Shown piece by piece: positions 16,861 to 27,313 of a stretch of 64,000 nucleotides of DNA. Each line of letters begins with the position of its first letter. Position 1 is the first letter of the stretch. Both the position numbers and the translations under genes were made by a program. This DNA comes from Paraburkholderia tropica (GTDB lineage: Bacteria > Pseudomonadota > Gammaproteobacteria > Burkholderiales > Burkholderiaceae). The DNA is taken from the NCBI RefSeq assembly GCF_914484835.1, contig NZ_CAJZAR010000045.1:160-64159 (forward strand), read 5' to 3'. Below the pieces are notes generated by a model. The model made no database searches, was not told where the DNA came from, and worked only from the letters and a program-made list of their open reading frames with translations.

Positions 16861-17655
16861 TCAAGCCACCGCGCCCGCGCCATCCACATGCGCGGCAAAC
16901 CCCGTTCTCCCCGGCGCAATCTCGTCGCGCAAGGTCAGCGCCGGAATCTCGTAAGCCCCCGTATTCTGCGGACGAAATGCAATCGGCTCGGTCGTCCACA
17001 AGCGGTCGAGCCGTTCGCCCAGCGCCTCGCGCGTGGCGGCGAAACGCGCCTCGTCCATGCGGCTCGTGCGATAGACCACGAATGGCGGCAGCACGTCGAA
17101 ACCGGGGTAATACAGCACGCCGTGCTGAATCGGAAACAGGATGTCGTCGATCGGCCCGTTGATGCCGCGCGGCCCGTAATGCGACTCCCAGCCGCCCGTG
17201 GTGACGACCAGCATCGCGCGCTTGCCGGCCAGCGTGCCCTCGCCGTAACGGCTGCCCCAGCGCTGATCCGAATGCTCGCCCACGCCGTACGCGAAACCGT
17301 AGGCATAGACGCGCTCGACCCAGCCCTTCAGGATCGCGGGCATCGTGAACCACCAGAGCGGAAATTGCAGGATCACGGCGTCGGCCCAGCGCAGCTTGTC
17401 CTGCTCGGCGGCGATATCGGCGGGCTGCGTGCCGCCCTCGAACGCGTGGCGCGAATCGGCGGACGGACGGAACGGCTCGGCGAGATCGCGCGCGGGTGCA
17501 TCGTCGGCGTCGAGCGTGGCTTTCCAGTTCATCGCGTAGAGATCCGAGATCTGCACCGTGTGGCCCGCGCGTTCGAGACGCTCGACGGCGAAATCCTTGA
17601 GCGAACCGTTCAGCGAGCGCGGTTCGGGATGGGCATAGACCAGCAGCACGTTCAT
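16861..17655 (-). CDS. NAD(P)H:quinone oxidoreductase, flavodoxin-like fold
   Basis: 264 aa. The flavin-binding start MNVLLVYAHPEPRSLNGSL, the dinucleotide/flavin segment ADAVILQFPLWWFTMPAILKGW and TTGGWESHYG are characteristic of NQO1/MdaB-type flavoproteins that reduce quinones by two electrons. The gene is divergent from a LysR gene 72 nt away, an arrangement in which the LysR protein usually controls the reductase. Confidence 0.88.
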   Translation of the reverse strand: MNVLLVYAHPEPRSLNGSLKDFAVERLERAGHTVQISDLYAMNWKATLDADDAPARDLAEPFRPSADSRHAFEGGTQPADIAAEQDKLRWADAVILQFPLWWFTMPAILKGWVERVYAYGFAYGVGEHSDQRWGSRYGEGTLAGKRAMLVVTTGGWESHYGPRGINGPIDDILFPIQHGVLYYPGFDVLPPFVVYRTSRMDEARFAATREALGERLDRLWTTEPIAFRPQNTGAYEIPALTLRDEIAPGRTGFAAHVDGAGAVA

Positions 17656-17727
17656 GACGACACTCCGTTTGGGTAAGTGAGATCGAGCTTAGCGGCCGCT
17701 CTGCTATATTTGAAATGAATAGTGGCA

Positions 17728-18636
17728 ATGGCAGGTATTACCGTGAATAATCTCCGCCGTCTCGACCTCAATCTGCTGATCACGCTCGACGTGCTGCTCG
17801 ACGAACTCAACGTCACGCGCGCAGCCGAACGGCTCGCGTTTTCGCAGCCCGCCGTGAGCGTGCAGCTGGCGCGGCTGCGCGACCTGCTCGGCGACCCGCT
17901 GCTGCTGCCCGGCCCGCGTGGCATGCGCCCGACCGCGCGCGCCGAGTCCTTGCGCGAGCCGCTGCGCGAAGCGCTCGACGCGCTGGAGCGCGCGGTCGCG
18001 CCCGAAGGGCCGTTCGATCCCTCGAAGGCGCAGCAGACCTGGCGCGTCTCCGCCACCGACTACGGCGAATCGACCATCGTGCTGCCCGCGCTCAATGCGC
18101 TGCGCGCCGCCGCGCCGCAAACGCGCCTCGCCGTCGTCGAACATCCGCCCGCGAATCTCGCCAAGGCCGCCGAACAAGGCGAGATCGATCTCGCGTTTCA
18201 TATCGTCAGCGGCGCGCCCGACACGCTGCGCCAGCGCCTGCTGTTCAAGGAGCGCTACGTGCTGGCCGGGCGCGCGGGGCATCCGCGCCTGAAGCGCCGC
18301 CCGAACGCGAAGCAGTTCTGCGAACTCGAACACGTGATCGTCTCGCCCGACGGCGGCGGCTTTCGCGGCGTGACCGACGAAGCACTCGCACAAGCCGGAC
18401 TCGCGCGCCGCGTGGTGCTCTCGGTGCCGCATTTTCTGTTCGTGATCGCCGCGATCTCACAGACCGATCTGGTCGCGATGCTGCCGTGGCGGCTCGTGCG
18501 CGGCAATCCGGCGCTGCGTCTCGTCGAGGCGCCCGTCGAGGTGCCCGGTTATGAGATGTGCATGCTGTGGCACGAGCGCGTGCATCGCGATCCGGTGCAT
18601 CGCTGGCTGCGCGAACAGATCGCCGCGGCCATGTGA
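17728..18636 (+). CDS. LysR-family transcriptional regulator
   Basis: 302 aa from the ATG at 17728; a GTG two codons upstream and another at 17743 are possible starts. The N-terminal winged helix includes LDLNLLITLDVLLDELNVTRAAERLAFSQPAVSVQLARLR, and an effector domain follows (about 95-300). NodD/SyrM-like proteins share the RRLDLNLL opening. It probably controls the divergent quinone reductase gene. Confidence 0.88.
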   Translation: MAGITVNNLRRLDLNLLITLDVLLDELNVTRAAERLAFSQPAVSVQLARLRDLLGDPLLLPGPRGMRPTARAESLREPLREALDALERAVAPEGPFDPSKAQQTWRVSATDYGESTIVLPALNALRAAAPQTRLAVVEHPPANLAKAAEQGEIDLAFHIVSGAPDTLRQRLLFKERYVLAGRAGHPRLKRRPNAKQFCELEHVIVSPDGGGFRGVTDEALAQAGLARRVVLSVPHFLFVIAAISQTDLVAMLPWRLVRGNPALRLVEAPVEVPGYEMCMLWHERVHRDPVHRWLREQIAAAM

Positions 18637-18644
18637 GCGCTCGC

Positions 18645-18688
18645 GCGCTTGATCAAATTGATCAAGCGCAACGCGCCGTCACGGCGCG
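18645..18688. repeat. two adjacent perfect palindromes in the 18637-19065 gap
   Basis: The first palindrome has 12-base arms GCGCTTGATCAA (18645-18656) and TTGATCAAGCGC (18658-18669) around one A. The second has 8-base arms (18672-18679 and 18681-18688) around one C. No T-run follows, so they are not a standard terminator. The rest of the gap to 19065 should hold the promoter of the peptide-transport operon; I cannot place it with confidence. Confidence 0.7.
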
Positions 18689-19065
18689 AAACAACTTTCG
18701 GCGCATTCGTGTAGCCCGGCGCGCGGCGCATGTGCCTGATCGCGCCGATTCTCGCGCTCAGCGCCCAAAATAAAACAATCAATATCAACGGCTTACGCGC
18801 GCGCCCGCGAAACCGTTCCACGCCCCGCGCACACGCGACTGACGCGCCACTATCAGATAACTCCGATTCTTTCGGCGCATCCCCCCGGATTGACAAGCCC
18901 AGGCGCGATTCCAATAATCGCCCCCGGCTCGCCAGAGCAGGCTAATTCTCGAATCTTCGCGCGGACAATCCGCGCCGCGTGCGCCAAGGCCTGTGCGCGA
19001 ACTGCACGTGCGCAAATCGCATCGACCGGCACGACCCAGTCAATGACATTTAATCAGGATAACGA

Positions 19066-20700
19066 ATGAGACGATCGACCCGCCCCCTTCTCCGTGCCGC
19101 CACCTTCGCTGCGTTGACCGCGCTCTCGTTCGCGCAAATCGGTCCCTCGTTCGCCGTCACGATTCCGCCTGGCACCGCCCTCGCGCAGAAGCAGGAAATC
19201 ACGCGCCAACTGCTTGCCGAAATCGAATCGCTCGATCCCGCGCGCATTGAATCGGTCAGCGCGAATCTCGTGGGTCTCGATATCTACGAAGGTCTCACGC
19301 GCATCGACGCGGCGGGCAACGTCGTGCCGGGCGTGGCCGAATCGTGGACGCGCCCCGCGCCCGATACCTGGATCTTCAAGCTGCGCCGCGACGCCAAATG
19401 GAGCGACGGCCATCCCGTGACCGCCGCCGATTTCGTCTACGCGTGGCAGCGCATGGCCGATCCCAAGACGGCTTCGGTCTATACGGTCGCGATCGAATTC
19501 CTCCAGAACGCCAAGGCGGTGATCGCGGGCAAGACACCCGTCACGAGTCTCGGCGCGCGCGCGATCGACCCTTACACGCTCGAAGTGAAGACCGAGGCGC
19601 CGGTGCCCTTCTTCACCGAATTGGCCGCGAATGCGAGCCTGTCGCCGATCGACCGCAACACCGTCGCGCGCTACGGCGCGAGCTGGACGCGTCCCGGCAA
19701 TCTCGTGAGCAACGGCCCGTATGTGCTCGCCGACTGGCAGCCGAACAACCGCATCGTGCTCGCGAAGAATCCGCATTACTGGAACACCGCGCGCGTGGCG
19801 ATCACCAAGGTCACGTATCTGCCGATCGAAAGCGACGAAACCGCCATGCGCATGTTCCAGTCCGGCCAGATCGACATGACGTATCAATTGCCGTCGGGCC
19901 AGTACGCGCAGATCCAGAAGCAGTTCGGCCCCGAGTTGCGCGCGGGCACGCAGATCGGCACGTATTACTACGCGCTCAACAACACCGACCCCGCGCTGCG
20001 CGACGCGCGCGTGCGTCAGGCGCTCTCGATGGTGCTCGACCGCGACCTGCTCACCGCGAAGATCACGCAGAACGGCGAGCGTCCCGCCTATGGCCTGATC
20101 GTGAACGGCACGAAAGGCGCGCAGCCGTTCGCGCCCGACTGGGCCGCGTGGCCGATGGCGAAACGTGTCGAGACGGCGCGCGGCCTGCTGAAAGCGGCGG
20201 GCTATTCCGATGCGAAGCCGCTGAGCTTCACCCTGATCTACAACACCAACGAAATGCACAAGAAGGTCGCGCTGTTCGCGACGAGCGAATGGCGCACCAA
20301 GCTCGGCGTGAATGCGAAGATCGAGAACCTCGAATTCAAGGTGCTGCTCAAGCAACGTCACGACGCGGCGTTCCAGATCGCGCGCGACGGCTGGTACGTG
20401 GACTACAACGACGCGATGTCGTACTTCGGCCTGATTCAATGCGGCAGCCCGCAGAACGATCAGCGCTACTGCAATCAGAAGGTCGATGCCGAAGTCGCGC
20501 AAGCCAATCGCCAGACCGACGACGCGAAGCGCCAGGCCCAGCTCACCGCGGCCTTCAATCACGCGATGGCTGACTATCCGCTGGTGCCGCTGTTTCAGTA
20601 CGCGAACGCGCGGCTCGTGAAGTCCTATGTCGGCGGCTATTCGCTCACGAACTATATCGACGAGCGCGCCACGCAGGACATGTACATCCTCAAGCACTGA
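19066..20700 (+). CDS. oppA: oligopeptide ABC transporter substrate-binding protein
   Basis: 544 aa with a signal peptide of about 30 residues. Family 5 binding-protein features are clear: ESLDPARIESVSANLVGLDIYEGL, WIFKLRRDAKWSDGHPVTAADFVYAW and NGPYVLADWQPNNRIVLAKNPHYWN. It captures peptides in the periplasm for the permease encoded next. Length and order match E. coli OppA. First gene of an operon oppA-B-C-D-F; the ribosome site is aggataacg before the ATG. Confidence 0.93.
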   Translation: MRRSTRPLLRAATFAALTALSFAQIGPSFAVTIPPGTALAQKQEITRQLLAEIESLDPARIESVSANLVGLDIYEGLTRIDAAGNVVPGVAESWTRPAPDTWIFKLRRDAKWSDGHPVTAADFVYAWQRMADPKTASVYTVAIEFLQNAKAVIAGKTPVTSLGARAIDPYTLEVKTEAPVPFFTELAANASLSPIDRNTVARYGASWTRPGNLVSNGPYVLADWQPNNRIVLAKNPHYWNTARVAITKVTYLPIESDETAMRMFQSGQIDMTYQLPSGQYAQIQKQFGPELRAGTQIGTYYYALNNTDPALRDARVRQALSMVLDRDLLTAKITQNGERPAYGLIVNGTKGAQPFAPDWAAWPMAKRVETARGLLKAAGYSDAKPLSFTLIYNTNEMHKKVALFATSEWRTKLGVNAKIENLEFKVLLKQRHDAAFQIARDGWYVDYNDAMSYFGLIQCGSPQNDQRYCNQKVDAEVAQANRQTDDAKRQAQLTAAFNHAMADYPLVPLFQYANARLVKSYVGGYSLTNYIDERATQDMYILKH

Positions 20701-20713
20701 TCCGCGCCTCGCC

Positions 20714-21652
20714 ATGTTCGCCTATACCCTGCGCCGCCTGCTCTGGGCGGTGCCCACCGTGCTCGCGGTCGTGACCGCCTGCTTCCTGCTGCTGCATTGC
20801 ACGCCCGGCGGCCCGTTCGACACCGACAAGCCGCTCTCGGCAGCGGCGCTCGCGAATCTCAACGCGCGCTATCACCTCGACGAGCCTCTGTGGCAGCAGT
20901 ATTTGCGCTATCTGGGCGCGCTGCTGCACGGCGATCTCGGCAGTTCGTTCCGCTATGCCGACTGGTCCGTGAACGAGCTTGTCAGGAAGGCGCTGCCGAT
21001 CAGTCTCGGCGTCGGCGGCATGTCGATTCCGCTCGCCGTGTTGTTCGGCGTGGCGCTCGGCTCGGTGGCCGCCGTGCGCCGCAACAGCCTGATCGATCAC
21101 GCGGTGATGCTGCTCGGCAATCTCGGCAACGTCGTGCCGCCGTTCGTGCTCGCCCCCGCGCTCGTGTTGTGCTTCGCTATCCTGATCAAATCATCGGACG
21201 GCGGCGGCTTGCTGCCTGCGGGCGGATGGGGCGACGGCGAGTGGCACTACCGCGTGCTGCCCATCGCAGTGCTGGTGTTCGTCAACATGGCGTCGATCGC
21301 GCGCGTGATGCGCGGCAGCCTGATCGAAGTGATGTCGGGCAACTTCATCCGCACCGCGCGCGCCAAGGGCTTGCCCGGCCACACCATCGTGCTGCGCCAT
21401 GCGCTGCGTCCCGCATTGATGCCGGTGGTTTCGCTGCTCGGCCCCGTCTGCATTTCGTCGATCACGGCGGCCGTGGTCACCGAGTCGGTGTTCGCGCTGC
21501 CGGGGCTCGGCCAGCTGGTCGTCAACGGTGCGGTCAATCGCGACTACACGCTCGTGCTCGGCCTCGTCGTGCTCACCACGGTCTGCGCCGTGCTGTTCAA
21601 CCTGCTCGTCGATCTGGCGTATGCGTGGCTCGATCCGCGCATCCGTTACTGA
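20714..21652 (+). CDS. oppB: oligopeptide ABC transporter permease OppB
   Basis: 312 aa from the ATG at 20714. Six membrane helices, the OppB/DppB opening FAYTLRRLLWAVPTVLAV, the LHCTPGGPF segment typical of OppB, and the EAA loop around RTARAKGLPGHTIVLRHALR are visible. It forms half of the inner-membrane channel. Confidence 0.93.
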   Translation: MFAYTLRRLLWAVPTVLAVVTACFLLLHCTPGGPFDTDKPLSAAALANLNARYHLDEPLWQQYLRYLGALLHGDLGSSFRYADWSVNELVRKALPISLGVGGMSIPLAVLFGVALGSVAAVRRNSLIDHAVMLLGNLGNVVPPFVLAPALVLCFAILIKSSDGGGLLPAGGWGDGEWHYRVLPIAVLVFVNMASIARVMRGSLIEVMSGNFIRTARAKGLPGHTIVLRHALRPALMPVVSLLGPVCISSITAAVVTESVFALPGLGQLVVNGAVNRDYTLVLGLVVLTTVCAVLFNLLVDLAYAWLDPRIRY

Positions 21653-21677
21653 TTTCGCCTGCTTTCCCCTACCTCAC

Positions 21678-22562
21678 ATGAATGCCCTCACCACTCCCCC
21701 CGCGCACGCCGGCAACGCGCGGCGCGCGTTACCGCCCGCGCTCGCGCGCTTCGTGCGCCATCGCGCGGCGCTCGTGAGTTTCGTCTTGCTCGTGCTGATC
21801 GCGCTGGCCTGTTTCATCGGCCCCATGCTGCTGACGAATTCGCCCACCGACAGCGACTGGAGCGCCATCAGCCTCGCGCCCACGCTGCAAGGCGGCCACT
21901 GGTTCGGCACCGACGAACTCGGTCGCGATCTGCTCGCGCGCACGCTCGTGGGCGGCCGCGTCTCGCTCGAAGTCGGGCTGCTCGGCACACTGGTATCCAC
22001 GCTCGCTGGCGTGCTGGTCGGCGCCACGGCCGGGTTTCTGGGCGGGCGCACCGACGCCATCCTCATGCGCCTCGTCGACATGATGTACGCGATTCCGTAC
22101 ATGCTGATCGCGATCCTGATGGTCACGCTGTTCGGCCGCGCGTTCTCGCTCGTGGTGCTCACGATCAGCGCGTTTTCGTGGCTCGACATGGCGCGCGTGG
22201 TGCGCGGCCAGACGCTGTCGCTGCGCACGCGCGAGTTCGTCGACGCGGCGCGCGCCATCGGCGTAAAACCGGCCGCCATCATCGTCCGGCATATCGTGCC
22301 GAATCTCGCGGGCATCGTCGCGGTGTACGCCACGGTCACGGTCCCCGCGATCATCCTCACGGAGTCGGTGCTGTCGTTTCTCGGCCTCGGCGTACAGGAG
22401 CCGATGACCAGTTGGGGCGTGCTGATCGAAGACGGCGCGCAGAAACTCGAAGCGATGCCGTGGCTGCTGCTCTGCCCCGCCGCGCTGCTGTGCACGACGC
22501 TCTATTGCGTGAATTTTGTCGGCGACGGGCTGCGCGATGCGCTCGACCCGCGGGAGCGTTGA
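21678..22562 (+). CDS. oppC: oligopeptide ABC transporter permease OppC
   Basis: 294 aa. After a cytoplasmic N-terminus of about 30 residues there are six membrane helices. The motif WFGTDELGRDLLARTLVGGRVSL is diagnostic for OppC/DppC, and the EAA loop is at AARAIGVKPAAIIVRHIVPN. It pairs with OppB. The gap to oppB is 25 nt. Confidence 0.93.
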   Translation: MNALTTPPAHAGNARRALPPALARFVRHRAALVSFVLLVLIALACFIGPMLLTNSPTDSDWSAISLAPTLQGGHWFGTDELGRDLLARTLVGGRVSLEVGLLGTLVSTLAGVLVGATAGFLGGRTDAILMRLVDMMYAIPYMLIAILMVTLFGRAFSLVVLTISAFSWLDMARVVRGQTLSLRTREFVDAARAIGVKPAAIIVRHIVPNLAGIVAVYATVTVPAIILTESVLSFLGLGVQEPMTSWGVLIEDGAQKLEAMPWLLLCPAALLCTTLYCVNFVGDGLRDALDPRER

Positions 22563-22563
22563 C

Positions 22564-23543
22564 ATGGCGCTGCTCGAAGTCGATCAACTCGGCGTGCGCT
22601 TCCTGCGCCGCGACGGCCCGCCGCTCACGGTCGTGCACGACGTCTCGTTCGCGCTCGAAGCGGGCGGCACGCTCGGCATCGTCGGCGAGTCGGGCTCGGG
22701 CAAGAGCCAGACCGTCATGGCGATGCTCGGCCTGCTCGCCACGAACGGGCGCGCGTATGGCCACGCGCGTTTTCGCGGCGACGATCTGCTCGCGATGAAA
22801 CCCGGCGCGCTCAATCGCCTTCGCGGCGACCGCATCGCGATGATCTTCCAGGACCCGATGACCTCGCTCAATCCGTTCCTCACGATCGAGCGGCAGATGA
22901 CCGAGGCGCTGCAACTGCACCGCAAGCTCACGCGCCGTGCGGCGCGCATGCGCGCGATCGACGCGCTCGAACGCGTGCGGATTCCCGACGCCGCGCGCCG
23001 CATCGGCCTGTATCCGCACGAGTTTTCGGGCGGCATGCGCCAGCGCGTGCTGATTGCCACGGCGCTCATGATGGAGCCCGACGTGCTGATCGCCGACGAA
23101 CCCACCACGGCGCTCGACGTAACGGTGCAGGCGCAGATCATGGCGCTGCTGCGCGAGATGAACCGCGAGCGCGGCACGGCCATTCTGCTGATCACGCACG
23201 ACATGGGCGTGGTCGCCGAACTCTGCGACGACGTCATGGTGATGTACGCCGGACGCGCGGTCGAGAAGGCGTCCGCTGCGGCGTTATTCATCAGTCCCAT
23301 GCATCCGTACACGGCCGGTCTGCTCGGCGCGCTGCCGCGTCTCGACGCGCCGGGTGGCGCGCCGCTGCGCACGATTCCCGGCAATCCGCCGCTGCCCGGC
23401 GGCGGCGGCGCGGGATGCGCATTCGCGCCGCGCTGTGCGCAGGCGTTCGAACGCTGCCGCCAGGAAACGCCGCTGCTGCGCGCGTCCGGCACGCGCGAAC
23501 GCGCCTGCCATCTGCCCGCGCCCGTCGCGCAAGGAGCGTGCGC

Positions 23544-23547
<4 letters not shown>
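22564..23547 (+). CDS. oppD: oligopeptide ABC transporter ATPase OppD
   Basis: 327 aa. Walker A GESGSGKSQT, Q-loop MIFQDPMTSLNP, signature FSGGMRQRV, Walker B VLIADEPTTALD, and the C-terminal oligopeptide extension with four Cys around ARDAHSR-type segments (GCAFAPRCAQAFERC) that in this family can bind an iron-sulfur cluster. It starts 1 nt after the oppC stop. Confidence 0.93.
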
Positions 23548-24596
<1,049 letters not shown>

Positions 24597-24601
24597 CGCG
24601 T

Positions 24602-24622
24602 CCGCCTGCTTCACGCAGGCGG
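24602..24622 (+). other. intercistronic hairpin after oppF
   Basis: CCGCCTG (24602-24608) pairs with CAGGCGG (24616-24622) over a 7-nt loop. There is no T-run, so it may stabilise or process the mRNA between oppF and the porin gene rather than end it. Confidence 0.5.
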
Positions 24623-24691
24623 TCGTCCAATCAGACAGATTGGCAATCCTGAGTAATTTCAAAAACCAAGACAGCACAAACAGGGAATGAC

Positions 24692-26293
24692 ATGAAACGA
24701 GACCAGCACATCAGGAGAACAACGCTCGCCGCCACGGCCGCATTGGCCACATTGGCCGCGTCGCTTGCGGTATCGCTCGGCGCGCACGCGGCCGAATCGG
24801 CGCCTGCGAACGGCACGGCCCCGCAAGCCGCGTCATCGGTCGCGCCTGCCGTCAAACCCGCCGCGAAATCCACGTCCAAGGCGAAGCGCAAATCGAAACG
24901 CAAAGCGTCGCGCCAATCCGCGCAGCAAGCCGCGCCGAAAAGCACGCAGGCGTCGGTGGAGCCGCTGCTCGCGCCCAACGCGGCCGATCAGCTCGCCGCG
25001 CCCACGCCCGACCAGAGCACCAACGAAGCCGTGCGCGCCGACAATCCGCGACGCGCGCAATCGGATCAGGCCGCCAGCCAGGGCTTCATCGGCGACAGTC
25101 ATCTGACGCTGAACCTGCGCAACTACGCCGACGTGCTCGACATGGATGGCGGCCCGCATCGCCACGCGTGGGTGCAGGGCGCGATGCTCGACTACACCTC
25201 GGGCTTCACGCAAGGGCCGATCGGCTTCGGCGTGGATGCGTCGCTGTACGGCGCGCTCAAGCTCGACGGCGGCGCGGGCGCCGGCAACATGGTGCACGTG
25301 GGCAAGGACGGCGGCGGCTCGAATCAGCTCGCGTGGGGCTATCCGGGCGTCTACGACGTGAAGGCGCGCGTCTCGGACACGGTCGTCAAATACGGCCTGC
25401 ACATGGTGGACGACAACCCGTTCTTCGAGCCGCACGACAATCGCGCGCTGCCGCCCACATTCATGGGCGTGTCGCTCGTGAGCCGCGACGTGGCGAATGC
25501 CGTGTTGCAGGCGGGCAGCTTCACGAAAGTGAACGCGCGCGGCCACACCAATCTCACCGACCTCACGACCTCATACGGCGGCGTGTCGTTCAAGCGCTTC
25601 AGCTACGTGGGCGGCACGTGGGATTACAGCCCGAACGGCAGCGTCGCGCTGTTCGCCAATCAGGCCGACGATGTCTGGCGCCAATACTACGGCTCGGTGC
25701 AGCAGAGTTTCGGCGATCCGTCGACGCTCAAATGGACCGGCTTCGCGAACATCTATTCGACGCACAGCGTGGGCGGCGGCAAGGAAGGCCATATCAACAA
25801 CAACGCCTATAGCGTGTCGCTGGCCGCGCAGCACGGCGCGCATTCGCTGCTGTTCGGCTTCCAGCAGATTCTCGGCGACCAGTTCTTCGATTACGTGAAC
25901 GAGACCAACGGCATCTATCTCGTCAACTCGATGGATGTCGATTACAACGCGCCGCACGAGAAGTCGTTCCAGGTGCGCTATGGCTTCGACGGCAAGTACG
26001 CCGGTCTGCCCGGCGCGAAGGCGCTGCTCTGGTACGCGCTGGGCTGGGGCGCGGACGCGTCGGCGGGCGCAGCGGCCAACCCGGATTCCGGCCTCTACTG
26101 GAAGAACGGTCAGCCCGTGCACGGCTCGCATCACGAGTTCGGCTTCATCCCGTCGTACACGCTGCAAAGCGGCCGCTTCAAGGACACGAAGATCTCGTTC
26201 GTCGCGATGTGGCATCACGGCTCGAAGTACTACTCCGACGCGAGCAACATGGAGTACCGGCTCGTGGTGGGCATGCCGCTGAAGCTGTTCTAA
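24692..26293 (+). CDS. OprD-family outer-membrane porin with Lys-rich N-terminal extension
   Basis: 533 aa. A signal peptide ends near AHA (residue 31). Residues about 45-120 are low-complexity and basic (KSTSKAKRKSKRKASRQSAQ) with no counterpart in classical OprD. The barrel starts at FIGDSHLTLNLRNYADVLD and carries GFTQGPIGFGVDASLYGALKLDGG, the typical OprD blocks, and ends in KLF with a terminal Phe. OprD proteins are substrate-specific pores for amino acids, peptides or small acids. Its place behind oppABCDF suggests a peptide-selective entry port; this is inference. Confidence 0.88.
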   Translation: MKRDQHIRRTTLAATAALATLAASLAVSLGAHAAESAPANGTAPQAASSVAPAVKPAAKSTSKAKRKSKRKASRQSAQQAAPKSTQASVEPLLAPNAADQLAAPTPDQSTNEAVRADNPRRAQSDQAASQGFIGDSHLTLNLRNYADVLDMDGGPHRHAWVQGAMLDYTSGFTQGPIGFGVDASLYGALKLDGGAGAGNMVHVGKDGGGSNQLAWGYPGVYDVKARVSDTVVKYGLHMVDDNPFFEPHDNRALPPTFMGVSLVSRDVANAVLQAGSFTKVNARGHTNLTDLTTSYGGVSFKRFSYVGGTWDYSPNGSVALFANQADDVWRQYYGSVQQSFGDPSTLKWTGFANIYSTHSVGGGKEGHINNNAYSVSLAAQHGAHSLLFGFQQILGDQFFDYVNETNGIYLVNSMDVDYNAPHEKSFQVRYGFDGKYAGLPGAKALLWYALGWGADASAGAAANPDSGLYWKNGQPVHGSHHEFGFIPSYTLQSGRFKDTKISFVAMWHHGSKYYSDASNMEYRLVVGMPLKLF

Positions 26294-26333
26294 ACGGCGT
26301 GGCCGCGCACGCCGCCGGGTTCGCGCTGGTGAA

Positions 26334-26840
26334 TCAGGCGGCGTGCGCGGTTTCAACGCCCTCGTCGCGCGCATGCTGCGCATGCCGTGCCGCGAACACC
26401 TCGCGCGCGGCGAACAGGCCGTTCAGCGCGGCGGGAAAGCCCGCGTACACGGCCATCTGCATGATGGTCTCGACGATCTCTTCTTCGCTCAGGCCCACGT
26501 TCAGGCCCGCCGCGATATGCACCTTGAGCTGCGGCTGGGCGTGGCCGAGCGCGGTCAGCGCCGCGATGGTCGCGATCTCCCGCGCGCGCAGATCGAGACC
26601 GGGCCGCGCGTAGATGTCGCCGAACGGAAACTCCAACAGATAGGTGGCGAAATCCGGCGCAATATCGGCGAGCGAGGCCACCACCTGCTCGCCCGCGTGG
26701 CCGTCAATCGCCGTCAGCATGCGGAGGCCGCGTGACAGGCGGCTTTCCGGCGCGCTGTCCAGCGGCTCGCCGTGCGCCGCTTGCGCGTGGGGTTGAAGCG
26801 TCGGCTTCGTGGCGTTCATCGGGTTCGTGACGGTCTGCAT
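26334..26840 (-). CDS. carboxymuconolactone decarboxylase (CMD) family protein
   Basis: 168 aa from the ATG at 26840, which has a GAGG site 7 nt upstream; the open frame extends further only as a shadow of the MerR gene. DLRAREIATIAALTALGHAQPQLKVHIAAGLNVG and EEEIVETIMQMAVYAGFPAALNG are the gamma-CMD core. The CxxC pair of AhpD-type peroxidases is absent, so it is closer to the decarboxylase-type branch. Its 5' end overlaps the MerR gene by 137 nt, so both are read from one transcript. Confidence 0.85.
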   Translation of the reverse strand: MQTVTNPMNATKPTLQPHAQAAHGEPLDSAPESRLSRGLRMLTAIDGHAGEQVVASLADIAPDFATYLLEFPFGDIYARPGLDLRAREIATIAALTALGHAQPQLKVHIAAGLNVGLSEEEIVETIMQMAVYAGFPAALNGLFAAREVFAARHAQHARDEGVETAHAA

Positions 26841-27210
26841 GGGCGTGCCTCTGCGAAGAAATAGGAGCGGTCGAATAGCCTTCGATCTTGGCGTCGAGCG
26901 CGAGGAGGCACGTCTGCAATTCGGCGATATGGGCGCGCACGGCGTCGCGATGCTCGACGAGCAAGGCGCAGCGCTCGGCTTCGGTCGCGGCGCCCTCGGC
27001 ACGCAACTGCGCGTAGCGCAGCATCCCCTGAATCGGCATGCCGGTTTGCTTCAGGCGGCCGAGAAAAGCGAGCCAGTCGAGAATCGAGCGGTCGTACGCG
27101 CGCTGCCCCGAGCCGTCGCGCAACGCGAACGGAATCAGGCCGATGCGCTCGTAATAGCGGATCGTATGGACCGAAAGGCCCGTCTGGCTGGCCACATCGC
27201 CAATCTTCAT
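26704..27210 (-). CDS. MerR-family transcriptional regulator with out-of-family C-terminal tail
   Basis: 168 aa from the ATG at 27210 with a GAGGGGAA ribosome site. MKIGDVASQTGLSVHTIRYYERIGLI and the wing around GSGQRAYD define MerR; the coiled-coil helix follows to about residue 122 (LLALDAKIEGY), where such proteins normally end. The remaining 45 residues are rich in His, Arg, Pro and Asp and come from the DNA that also encodes the CMD protein in another frame. No metal-binding Cys are seen. It probably senses a small molecule and controls its own operon. Confidence 0.85.
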   Translation of the reverse strand: MKIGDVASQTGLSVHTIRYYERIGLIPFALRDGSGQRAYDRSILDWLAFLGRLKQTGMPIQGMLRYAQLRAEGAATEAERCALLVEHRDAVRAHIAELQTCLLALDAKIEGYSTAPISSQRHAHADRHEPDERHEADASTPRASGARRAAGQRAGKPPVTRPPHADGD

Positions 27211-27313
27211 GTGCTTCCCCTCAACGACAGACACGATGGTGAGACTTCGAGCGCACTCGAAGTCAAGCGCGATTTTCTTGCGAATCCGCTGACTGTCCGA
27301 TTCCCCGAATCGA

